Part shown: positions 49,558-61,400 of the stretch, piece after piece | Layout: each line of letters opens with the position of its first letter | How positions within the stretch are numbered: position 1 is the first letter of the stretch | From: Tiliqua scincoides | Taxonomy: Eukaryota; Chordata; Lepidosauria; Squamata; Scincidae | DNA length: 64,000 nt | NCBI RefSeq assembly: GCF_035046505.1 | Contig: NC_089825.1 | Span: forward strand, 4,475,063-4,539,062 | Direction: 5' to 3' | Translations under genes and position numbers: made by a program | The notes under the pieces: model-generated | What the model saw: the letters and a program-made list of their open reading frames with translations, nothing else | Told to the model about the DNA's origin: nothing | The model's database searches: none

Positions 49558-50234
49558 GCACTGCTTGCAATGATGGAGGGGGAGACCATGCTGCGTCTGC
49601 TGAGTGTTTCTGTATGGAGTCCTGAACTTGTGATGCTGCAGGCGCTCCATCACCAAGTCCTCACCCTGATGCCTGCTCAGGGCTCCCTGTTCAGGGGAGA
49701 GGGTTGCCCCTTCCCTGCACTGCCATCATCATGAGCTATGGTGGGTGGAGCCTTGTGGACCCCTGTGCTGGGTTCCTAAGGACTCCAGGAAAGCGCAGCT
49801 GTTGGGTCCATCTCAAGGGAACTGTTTTGTGCAGTGCTTCTTGTAGTAGGCCACAGGGTGCCATGGGGGGGTGGAGGGGAGTCCACAAAAACAAGATTAA
49901 GGCAAACGCTCCTTCCCTGCCACTGGGATTCAGAGACTGGCTGGCTGCCACTGAGCCTTGAGGAAGCTCCTGGCCATGGTGAGTGGTGGCCAGAGACAAA
50001 GCTCTGGTCCCCCATGAATCTAAGCCCTCTTGAAAGCCAGCCAAGCTAGTGGGCATGACCACATCGCCCACAGGCTAGTGCTGTGCAGCACCTCCTTCTG
50101 TCCCCCTGAAGGAGTTTCTGCCGCTCAGCAGTCCCATTATAGGTGAACCGGCCTGCCTCCTGTCTTGTGAGAGCAGGAGAAACAGGTTTCTGTCTTCACC
50201 CCATGCATGATAAGCCTCAGTCACATTCCCATTG
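49558..50234. other. Intergenic, no recognised feature
   Basis: Unassigned. Confidence 0.4.
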
Positions 50235-50620
50235 CATTTCCCCCCCAGCTGAAAAGCCCCAAATGTTGCAGCCTTTTTACACAAGGAAGGTGTTTCAGCC
50301 CTTTGCTGATCATTTTGGTTGCCCCCCTGCAGCTGTACAATCTCCTCTGAGGTGCTGTGACCAGAACTGCATGTGGCATTCCTGATGTGGCTGCACTGCA
50401 GATGTATGTGGGGCAGTATAACATTTGTAGTCTTTCTCCACAATGACCCCAGCATGGGATTTGCACAAAGCCAACATTCTCACTGAGCTGTTATCCACCC
50501 AAGACCCTCGCCTGGCCCATCACTGATCACTCAGACTCCTTGTGTGAAGTTGGCATTTTGAGTGGCATTTGCCATTTGGCTGCCCATTCACCCATTTTGG
50601 AGAGATCTTGTAAGAGGAGA
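50235..50620 (-). mobile_element. Old CR1 fragment
   Basis: Diverged minus-strand match to the CR1 segment also seen at 3310-3600 and 59200-59650 (GCTGAAAAGCCCCAAATG, GTGCTGTGACCAGAACTGCA, TTTGGCTGCCCATTC). Confidence 0.7.
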
Positions 50621-51249
50621 CAGAGAGCCTAGTGGTTAGCAGCCAGCACCCTTCTCCACCTCTTTAAATGGGTAAGCTGGGAAAAGGTAGTTCTTGTTGG
50701 CACCTCCCAAAGCTCAAGAGCTTGGGCAGAAGGTTGCCCCCTCCCAGGTGAATAGGCAGCCCCCAAATCCAGGGAGTCCCCTTATAATCAGAGTAGCAGA
50801 AGGGGGTATGGTCTGGGAGATTTGGCAGCCCACTCTCTCCCAAGTGAGAGATAGGCAGGTTAACAGTTAACAAAACCAGATATTTATCACCAGAAAACTA
50901 TCAAATGGAAGGGAAAATGCAAGGCCTGGTGATGAAAAGGGGGACACCAAAGGATGTTCTGTGCGAGTGACAGATGAGGCTCAAGGGCTGTCTCCTGCCC
51001 TCCTGACAGTGGAGCCCCTGACAGTGGAGAATCAGATGCTCCCAGTGCTGGACCCAACCAGTAGGGAGGGCAGCAACCCTCCTCTGAGACTGGGAGCGAG
51101 TCTGGCGCTCGCGGACCCCAGGAGGGCTCTGTCCCAGTCAGCCAAGGGAAGCTGCTCAAGCAAGAGGGCGGTCGCGGCCTGCGGGAGAGGGAGGCTCGCA
51201 GAGGCCTGGGGGGTCCCATCCCAGGCAGTGCAGCGAAGCCCCGCTCAGC
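50621..51249. other. Intergenic flank of the SMARCD3 island
   Basis: No repeat recognised. CpG density rises from about 51100. Confidence 0.4.
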
Positions 51250-52400
51250 ACTTCCTCCGAGGCCTGCTGCTCGTCACCACGTGCCCCGCGAGGCCGCTCG
51301 AGGAGGCGCCGGGGAAGGCGCAGCCCCTCCGCCCGGAGGCTTGCCGAGACGCCTCCGCTTCCGCTGGCCGTCGGCCCGCCTGGGTGCAGCGCTAAGGGCG
51401 GCGAAGAGCCCACGCCCCCGTTCGGGCCGGAGCAGGAGCCGCGCTCGGCCTTGGCGTCCCGCCCGCCGGAGCTTCTCCCTCCGTCCCTCGCGAGGGCGGG
51501 GCGGGGCCCGGCCTGCGGGCGGAGCCGGCAGGGCCTCCGGGAGGGAAGGCCGCGGCGCTGGGCGGGAACTGCCCGCCTCCTGCTCGGCCCAGCCGGGCGC
51601 AGCAGCTCCAGCTCCGGGGCGCCTTCAGACGCGCCCGTCCGCGCAGCTCCTCTGCCGCTCACCGCCCGGGGCGGGAGGGAGGAGGGAGCAGCCCACCCGG
51701 CCGACCTTCGCCGGAGATGCGGGCAGAGCTGCGCACGCGCCCTCCCGCGGGCGGGGCTGTTCTCCTCCTGCCCCGAACAGCCCCGCCCCCCGCGGTGGGG
51801 GCGCAGAGGGGATTCCGGCTGCGCCCAGTGCCCGCCCCGCCCCTGCTGGGTGCCACGCCTGCCGTCGCCCGGCAACGCCGCCTCTGTTGCCAGGGCGACG
51901 CGCCCCGGAAGATGCCGCGGCCAGGAGGGCGCTGTGGTACCCTCCCTCGGCGGCCGTGCGCGGGCGGGAGGAGCCTGAGTGGGGCTCGAGAGGCCGGCTA
52001 GCCGGCCGGCGCCCCCCGCTCGAGGAGCAAGGGCGGGAGCGGCGCGGGGCTGGGCTGGCCGCCCGGCCGCTCCTCCCCGGCGGCGGGCTGGGGCTGGCGC
52101 GGCGCGTGGGCCGTCGCGGGAGCCTTGCAGGGGCCCTCCCCCGTCGGCCGGCGGCGCTGGAGGAGCGCTGGAGCCAGCAGGGCCGGGAGGGGAGGGCGGG
52201 GGGCGAGCGAGGGGAGGGGAGGAGGGCGGGCGAAGGGGCGCGCGGCGGAGCGGAGCGGAGCGGAGCTGCCGATGGCCGCCGAGGAAGTGACTGGAGGGGC
52301 GCGCAAGGCGACCAAGAGCAAACTTTTTGAGTTTCTGGTCCATGGGGTGGTGAGTGGGGCTCCTTCTGCCGGCGCGGGGCTGGGGGCCGGGCGGGGTCCG
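51250..52400 (+). promoter_or_regulatory. SMARCD3 CpG-island promoter with paired X-boxes
   Basis: Strong CpG island ending in SMARCD3 coding exon 1. GTCGCCCGGCAAC at 51864-51876 and GTTGCCAGGGCGAC at 51886-51899 both fit the RFX X-box pattern (GTNRCC, short spacer, RGYAAC) in opposite orientation, nine bases apart. No TATA box. Transcription start not determinable. Confidence 0.7.
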
Positions 52401-55400
52401 CACGCGCGGCCTGGCGCCTGGAAGCAGGTGTCCTGCCTCTGCCCGGCGGGGCGCCCGGCAGGGCCGCGGCGCGGAGGGCAGCGCCTTCTCGGACCGGGCT
52501 GGCCGCCCAACAAGTGGCAGCCCCTCTGCCCTCCTGGCAGGAACCCTCCCCGTGCCTGCAGGCGGGCGGGCGAGCGGGCCCTCAGTGGCGGTCCCTCTTC
52601 GGGACGCCCCGGCCTGGACCGCCTGGGACTCTGCGGGTTGACCCCCGCGTCGCCCGTGGCTCCCTGGGAGGCAGGAGTCGTGGCGGGCAGCTGAACCCGC
52701 ACTTCCTTCGGGCGGGGCCCTGGGCACCCCCAGTGGCTTTCCGGAGTGCGCTCCCGCTGTCTGTGATGACCTCCCTGGAGGTACCCAGCGGACGAAGGAC
52801 AAGGGCAGCTGGGCGAGCGGGGTGGGGGTCGCCACCAGTCCTGGGGCGTTTTCAGTGATGGTGTGCGGGGTGATTGGCAGAGCTGCCTGGTGGCCTTGTG
52901 TGGCCTGGGTCTTCTGCTCTGAGGCCTGTCAGTCTGTTAGGCAGGTTTGGAGGGTCTTCACCAACCAGCTCCCAATGGTCTTGTGGCAGCCTGGGCTGCT
53001 TCTGATGCAGCTGGCAGAACTGCCCGGTCTGGGGCTCTGGAGAGCCGGGCGGCATCTCAAGCCTGGTGGGTGGCGTGCAAAGCCAGCCCTGCACTCCAGT
53101 TCCTCTGGGAGACAACGCCAAACAGGAGGCCCCTGAAGGGCCTGGGAATGTGCTACTAGCCCAGCCAACCTCCTGTCTCTGGGCGGACAGGTTCAGGGCT
53201 GGTTTGGGCTTCTTGGCATCCCAAGGGAATGCTGAAGGGGCTGCACCCACTCAGTCGCCCTCCACTCTGCTGCGCTCCTACCTCCAGATGCCACAGGGCC
53301 CGCGTCTCTTGGGACCTGCTCCCGTTCCCTCCTCATTTTGGGTCCAGGCCCCAGGCAGGCAGCCATGGCACTCCCTGGCCACACTGCCTCCGTGTTACTT
53401 TTGCCTGTTGTTCCTTGCCTCCTGTCAGCACTGGGCCTGTCCACCTGCTTGCTGCTTGCTCTGGAGCAGACCAACATTAGCCACAAAAAACGCTTGTGAG
53501 AAAAGGGGCTCCATCTTTTCTTGGTGCTGCCATCACTAGATAGATCAGGGTAAATGGGTCTTGCTGGCTAGGAGACTGAGAGCCCAATCCTGTGCCTGTC
53601 TACTCAGAAGTCCCACTATAGTCAATGGAGCTTACTTCCAGAAAAGTGTGGATAGGATTACAGCCTTAATTAATCGCTGCTTGCCAAGTTCCAGGCCTGT
53701 TGTTTACCATCACAAATGTGTACCTGGAATCCCATGAAGGAAGGGAAGCTTCTTGGGGCTGGAGCTGTAGCAGAAAAGTGGCAGATCCTCACTCTGCCTC
53801 CACCCTGAGTTTGCCTCTCCTGGAGCTGCTTTGCTGTGACCAAAGCAACGATTGATGTTGGGGTACAGCCTTTGCTGCTTTGCCGGGAGTTCAGTTCTGA
53901 AGAAGTTCTTGTTCCCTGGGGACATGCTTCTTGTTACAGGTGATGCTGCTATTCAGGGCTATTCCATGCAAGGCAAAAAAAAAAAAAAAATCACCATGAT
54001 TTGTGCGGAGAGTAATGAGGCCCAAGTGGTGGCTCTCACTTCAGCATAATTCTGTTTCCAAGATACATGGGTTGTCAACATTTTTATAACTTGCAAGGAG
54101 TGGAGCCCCCTGTTCTGTTAGGAGGGCAAAGAGCAATGAAGTGGGGAGCCACACAGCCAGTAAGGACAGAGAGGTGCGTGTGTGGAAACAGTGGTGTGGA
54201 GGGGAGAGCCCAGCAGGGGGACTTCAGCAGGAGCCTGTCAGCTGTCCAGAGCCTGTTGCAAGTCTGGGTTCCGGGATGCTTAGGCACTTTTTTTGATAAG
54301 GACGAGGGACTTTGCTTTAAACAAATGGAGCACCTCAGAACATCTCCATTGCAAGCACATGTCTGCAGTAAAGGTTGCTTTCGTTGAACTCAGCGTGACA
54401 GATGAGCCAAGCCTCTCTGGCACCCCCAGCCTCAAATAAAAAAAGGTCATTAGCATTTCTTCCGCTGAACCTCCATCTTTATTCTTGGGATGTGGCAGTC
54501 ATTAGACAAGCAAGAACTGAACACCAGGAATGGGGTAAGCCATGACACAGATGATAGTGGAGGCTGGGGCACCTAGAACATAACTTGTGGACCTGGTTGT
54601 TTGACTCAGAAATGCCGTAGGAGAGCACAGAAGAGAGACTGGTGATCACGAGCATGAAAGGAAAGGTGCTTTGGGGCAATAGCGATCCTAGCCTCTGTGC
54701 CGTCCAGAGCCAGGACCGTAAAATGCGGCCTCCCCCCATGTAGCCTGGAGACCGAAAAACTCTGAAAACCAGAAGTTCTGTTTTTTAGGGAGAGCCAAAA
54801 GTTGTAAGTGACATTTTTAGTCTTTCTGGAGGCCACAGAAGGCCTTCCAAGGACTGGTAAACTGGCCTAAAGAAAAAAAGGTGGTGGTGGTGCTGGTGGG
54901 AGGGGGGGTCACCCTCGAGTCTGCTTGGTCTAACCTTGGTCTAACCTAACCACTACTTCCTGCAGTGGCCAGTGTGAAGCTCTCCAATTGCAGAGCTGGT
55001 AGGTGCAGAGCCCACTCTTGAGTCTCCGTCTCCAGTCTGGCCTCTTCTGCAGATAGAGGTGTGGCACTAGGAGGGCCACCTGGATTCTTCAACAAGAGCA
55101 GAACTGAGTTGCTGACCACCCCCATTGCCTAGTGGCACCAAGAGGTATCCTTGACTGGGTGTGTGGCCAGTCTTGGCTGCTAGTCCTTTGGCTAGAGCTG
55201 TGGTGGTGCATGAGCGGTGGCTCCGCCTAGCACCCCCAAGGCCTGCAGTGGCAGCTCATTGGTCTCTTGTGTAGGGCAAGGGCCTGCCTACTTTTCAGAG
55301 TGCTCGCAGGAGACAGGTCTCAGCCCAATCCCGCTGTTCGAGGTTTGAGACTTAGAGGCATCTCTGTGGCCAGTCCTGTCAGCCTCTTGTGTCAGCTTTT

Positions 55401-58400
55401 ACCCTCGTCTACATTTGCTGACCTGTTGATCTGAAAATCTGTGCCCTGGAATGCCAGGGAATGTGGTTCAGGCACCCCTGCTTGGAGTGTAGAAGGCCCC
55501 TGGTTCAGCCCTGACAGCACCTCCAGACAGAGGCACAAAGGACCCTTTTCTGCTTGAGAACTACTTCCCACCAGTGATTCTTGGACTCTGCAGGAGGGAG
55601 CTGGCAGCACCCACAGGTTCATGTGGCCTGATCCAATGGCTTCAGCCTGCTTTTTTCCAAAAACTGAGCTGGTTGGGGGAATTGCTTGCTGGTTCTGCTG
55701 GGCTTCCTAACCCCTTTATGGGCTGTCTGCAGCGGTCAGAGCTCCTCTCCCTCCATGACCTTTCCTGGGAACTTTGCAAGGCTGTCCTCTCCAACGGAGG
55801 GACAAAACAGAGCAGGCAGTGAACAACATGCAGAGATGAGCACATGACTTGACTTGGGTCTCTCAAAAATGAAGTTGACTTGAGTCGTGGACGTCACAGA
55901 GTCTGACTCAGCTCACGACTAGGGGCTGGTGACTAAAAAAGTTGGGACTCTAAATGACTCGTCCCAACTCTCTTGTGCGCCTGTGTGTTTTCTTGCTTAC
56001 TTTTTTCCCCACTGCTCTGGCATCATGCTGAAGACCTAGTGGGTGTTCTGGAAGCAGGCATGAAAGATGGCAGCATCTGTGGTGGGAGAAAAGGTTCCAG
56101 GAGGCGGGGGCTGGGTGGTCAGGGGGAGGGGGAAGGATTAAAGTTTTCTTTTACTGTTGTTGATGCATTTCTCAAAATGACTTGTAACTCGACTTGAAAT
56201 AAACTTCTCGCAGGTCAAGTGGCAGCAGCTGCGTGCTGTCACTCGTGAGTCGAGTCGTGTGGTTGCTGACTTGGGACTGGACTCAGGCTCTGTGTCTTGA
56301 GCTCATCCCTGCCGATGTGCCTCTCACCTGTCCTTTCATCTCTCCAGTGAGGCAAGACTGGTCTGCTTTTTAGGTCTTGAAGATCCCCTTGTGGGGACCT
56401 CTTCCCTTTCTCCTAGCAAGGATTGTGCGGTTCCGATTTGGGGGCGTTCCTCCAGTCCCAGGTGGTTTCTGGTGCCTGTTCCTTTTCCAGCCAGCCACTT
56501 CTGGGTCTCTGCAGGGAAGAGTAGCTTTCAAATAGCCTTCAGTCCAGGCAGGCTGCTCCCTGGTCAGGTGGGAGGAAAGCCTGCAATGATTTTAGCGAAT
56601 GTCTAGAACTTACTGGCCAGCCTTGGGGGTGGGTGGGTGTGACTGACAGACACCAGCAGGTTCTGCTGGAAGGCAGTCTGCTCTGATGATTGGCAGCAAC
56701 AGGCAGCTTGAAGGACGGTTACTGTTGCTGTGCCCTGACTGGGATGGGCACCCTCTGCTCCTGGGCTCTCCTGAGTGACAGCAACACATGTGGGGAAGTC
56801 AGGATGGGCTCTCTGGAAAGGCTGCCCTGCCCGGTGCTGTCTGCCCAGGGCCTCCACCAACTGGATGCAGAAGAGGAGACTTGGCTTGCTGAAGCCCCAC
56901 TCGGATAGGTTGCTTGACTGAGGCACTTGAGCAAGAGACTGCAGCGCCTGTTTGCCATCTAAGTGTTGACTGCACAGCAAGGAGAGGAGACGGGAAGAGA
57001 AGGCGAGGTGCATGATGCCAGTGCTGCTTCACTTCTGCTGGGTTGATGACTGGGTAGTTGGACCCAGACTATTCCCCAAAAGGTGAACTTTGAGGATGGG
57101 TGCTTCAATCATTGAGTTGGTAGGCACCTGGAAGGTCATCTAGTCCAACCCCCTGCCTGTAGCAGGAAATCCAGAGCAGTTCCACCAGGTGCCTGTGGAG
57201 CCTGTACTTGAAGCTCTTCAGTGAGGGAGAATCCCCCATCTCCCCTGGCAATCTGTTCCACTGTGGAACTGCTCTTCCTGTTGAGAATTTCTTCCTGATA
57301 CCCAGTCAGAATCTCTTCTCTTGCAGTTGGATCTAGTTCTGCTTTCAGAGGCAGTTTGTCCTTCCATATGTCAGCCCTTCAGGTATTTGAAGAGCGCCAT
57401 CATACCCCCCCCCCCGTCTTCTCTTCTGCAGGCTAGACACACCAGGTTCCTTCACCTTTTCCATGTAGGGCTTGTTTTCCAGCCCTCTGATCATCTTCCT
57501 TCTCCTCCTCTGAGCCTACTCCAGTCTGGCTACATCTTAAAGTGAAGTGCCTAGAATTGAGCACAGGAATCCAGGTGAGGTCTGGCCTATGTAGAGTAAA
57601 GTGGGACCCCAACTTCTCACCACTTGGAAGCCACGGTTCTACTAATGCATTCTACCACGGTTTAACTAAAGCTGAAATTGCATTTGCCTTCTTTGGAGCT
57701 CCCTTGTTGGGTGGGAAGAGGTGTTGCTGCCACGATGTTCTGGAAGGGCCTTTTGGCACTGGGTGCAGCCAGTGGGCATAAGAACAGTCCCCTGTGGTGG
57801 AGCAGAGGCACTTAGGGGGACAGGAGCACCAGCTAGGGCCCACAGCCACAGAGCCTGGCTGTGCACACCCTGGAAGGGTGCACGAGTTGTGTGCAGTAGG
57901 GCTCAGCCTTCCTTTGCCCCGCTCTACCTCATGCACCTAGATAAGTGAGTTTTCTGCCAACTCTCACAGCTTGGCCTCTGACATCTCGGCTCTTCTTCTT
58001 CGGTTGGGGAACAGGGCCGGAGAGACTGCCTGGCAGTGCTTGTGACCACTGACATTTTGGGGCAGGTGCACTGGCCACTTGGCTGAAGCGGTATGCTTCT
58101 CTCTGCTTCTCCCTGTATGCCAGGACAGTTGCTGCTGTCCCTCTCCAGCGGACAGCAGGCATCTGGCAATGCAGTCTCCAGTTTGAGGGGCCCATGGGAG
58201 GATTACCTGGAGTCTGAGTGACAGCGAGAGGCTGGCTGAGCCCTGTGGGGCTGACTCTGTGCAGAGGAGGGATCTCCCAGCAATGCAGGTCCTCGCTCTG
58301 CATCAATCGGGGTGTGTGTCTGGGTTCCAGGTGCTCTTGCTCCCAATTTGGGCTGGAAGACCACAGGCTTTGAGGGGGCGGTGCCACTTCTCCCACCCTG

Positions 58401-61400
58401 TTACTTGGCTGCACTCTCTGAATTCAGTTTCACCCATGGTAGCTTCGGGAATCAGCCATGGTGGCTCAGTGGATACTCAGAGCAGGGTGGCAGACTCTGT
58501 GTGGGGTGGGGGGGCGGGGGGAGAAGCTGTTGCCTTCTTGCTCTGCCTGTAAGTGTCCTGTGGCATCTGGCTGGCCATGATTAGGATTGGGTTGCGGGAC
58601 CAGATGGGGCAAGGGGTGACGTGCCCCAGAGGACCGACTGACTGCGCCAGCCCTAGCCACCCCACATGGATGGCCAGGCAGAGGTGGAGTGTGGCCAGCA
58701 AACCTAACATAAGAACATCCCCACTGCATCAGGCCATAGGCCCATCTAGTCCAGCTTCCTGTATCTCACAGCGGCCCACCAAATGCCCCAGGGAGCATAC
58801 CAGATAACAAGAGACCTGCATCCTGGTGCCCTCCTTTGCATCTGGCATTCTGACATAGCCCATTTCTAAAATCAGGAGGTTGCACACACACATCATGTCT
58901 TGTATCCTGTAATAGATTTTTCCTCCAATCCCCTTTTAAAGGCATCTAGGCTAGACGCCAGCACCACATCCTGTAGCAAGGAGTTCCACAGACCGACCAC
59001 ACGCTGAGTAAAGAAATATTTTCTTTTGTCTGTCCTAACCCACCCAACACTCAACTTTAGTGGATGTCCCCTGGTTCTGGTGCTATGTGAGAGTCTAAAG
59101 AGCATCTCCCTATCCACTCTGTCCATCCCCTGCATAATTTTGTAGGTCTCAATCATGTCCCGCCTCCGGTGTCTTTTTTCTAGGCCGAAGAGGCCCAAGC
59201 GCTGTAGCCTTTCCTCATAAGGAAGGTGCCCCAGCCCCGTAATCACCTTAGTCGCTCTTTTTTGTACCTTTTCCATTTCTACTACGTCCTTTTTGAGATC
59301 TGGTGACCAGAACTGGACACAATACTCTAGGTGTGTCCTTACCATTGATTTGTACAACGGCATTATAATATGAGTCGTTTTGTTCTCAATACCTTTTCTA
59401 AAGATCCCAAGCATAGAATTGGCCTTCTTTACTGCCACTGCACATGGGGTCGACACTTTCATCGACTTGTCCACCACCACCCCAAGATCTCTCTCCTGAT
59501 CTGTCACAGACAGCTCAGAACCCATTAGCCTATATGTGAAGTTTTGATTTTTTTGCCCCAGTGTGCATGACTTTACACTTACTGACATTGAAACGCATCT
59601 GCCATTTTGCTGCCCATTCTGACAGTTTGGCGAGATCCTTCTGGAGCTCCTCACATTCACGTCTGGTCTTCGCCACTCCGAAAAGTTTGGTGTCGTCTGC
59701 AAACTTTGCCACCTCACTGCTCACCCCTGTCTCCAGGTCATTTATGAAGTTGAAGAGCACCAGTCCCAGGACAGATCCTTGGGGCACACTGCTTTTCACT
59801 TCTCTCCATTGTGAAAATTGCCCATTGACACCCACTCTCTGTTTCCTGGTCTTCAACCAGGTCTCAATCCAGGAGAGGACCTGCCCTCTAATTCCCTGAC
59901 TGTGGAGTTTTTTCAGTAGCCTTGCGAGGGACCGTGTCGAATGCCTTTTGAAAGTCCAGATATATAATGTCCATGGGTTCTTCCGCATCCACATGGCTGT
60001 TGACTTTTCAAAGAATACTAAAAGGTTCTTGAGGCAAGACTTACCCTTACAGAAGCCAGGCTGATTCTCTCTCAGCAAGGCTTGTTCATCTATGTGTTTT
60101 GAGATTCTATTTTTGATGATGCAATCCTCCATCTTATCTGGAATAGACGTTAGCCTGACTGGTCTATAGTTTCCCAGGTCCCCTCCCCTTTTTAAAGATC
60201 GGTGTGACATTTGCTATCCTCCAATTCTCTGGCACCGTGGCTGTTTTGAGGAACAAGTTGCATATTTTAGTCAAGAGATCAGCAACTTCTTTCTTCAATT
60301 CCTTAATAACTCTTGGGTGGATGCCATCCGGGCCTGGTGACTTATTGATCTTTAATTTGTCAGTTAGATATAAAACTACTTTTTAAACCTCTATCTGACT
60401 TAATTCCTTGGTCAGGAGGGGCTGTTCCCTGCCCAGTGTCTTCTGCCGTGAAGACAGATGCAAAGAACTCATTTAATTTCTCTGCCATCTCTAAGTCTCC
60501 TTTTATCTCCCCTTTCCCTCCCTCACCATCCAGAGGGCCAACCGCTTCTCTGGCAGGTTTCCTGCTTCTAACATATTTGAAGAAGCTTTTATTATTCCCC
60601 TTAATGCTGCTGGCCATGCGTTCCTCATAGTCTCGCTTGGCCTCCCATATCACCTTCTTACATTTCTTTTGCCACAGTTTATGTTCCTTTTTATTCTCCT
60701 CATTAGGGTAAGACTTCCATTTACGGAAGGAAGATTCCTTGCCCTTCACAGCCTCTCTAACTTGGCTGGTTAGCCATGCGGGTACCCTCCTGGATTTAGT
60801 GGAACCCTTCTTTCTTTGTGGTATACACCTCTGCTGGGCCTCTATTACTGTTGTTTTAAGCAACCTCTATGCACTCTGGAGAGATTGGACTCTTTTTACC
60901 CTCCCTTTCAACCTCCTTCCAACCAGCCTCCTCATTTGAGGGAAGTCTGCCTGTTGGAAGTCAAGGATTTTTGTTAGAGATTTGCCTAGTATTCTTCCCC
61001 CAACGTGCACGTCAAAACAGATCGCAGCATGATCCCCAATGACTCTGTACCACTGACATCTCTAACCAGGTCCTGTGTACTGCACAATATTAAATCCAGA
61101 GTCACCTGCCTCTACTGCCACCTGCTGGACCTCTATTACTGTTGTTTTGAGCAGCCTCCGTGCACTCTGGAGAGATTGGACTCTCCAAAACAACAGTGCT
61201 GCTTAAAACAGCAGCTTGAAACCACTATGGTTTCCCACCAGAACCTCCACATGTATGTTCCCTTCTGTTCATCTTCTCCTCCCCCCCCCGTTCGCCCTTC
61301 CAAAAAGGGATTCCTCCATTAATATTTCCCTTGAGTTCCTCCCCTTGACTGAGGATGACATCATTGCCAGTTACTTTTGGGTTGGGAGGTCAGCTGCAAC

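Noticed and set aside
51156-52835. 559-codon open frame on the minus strand opposite SMARCD3 exon 1
   Set aside because: Low-complexity R/P/G/A composition typical of CpG islands. No domain and no splice context.
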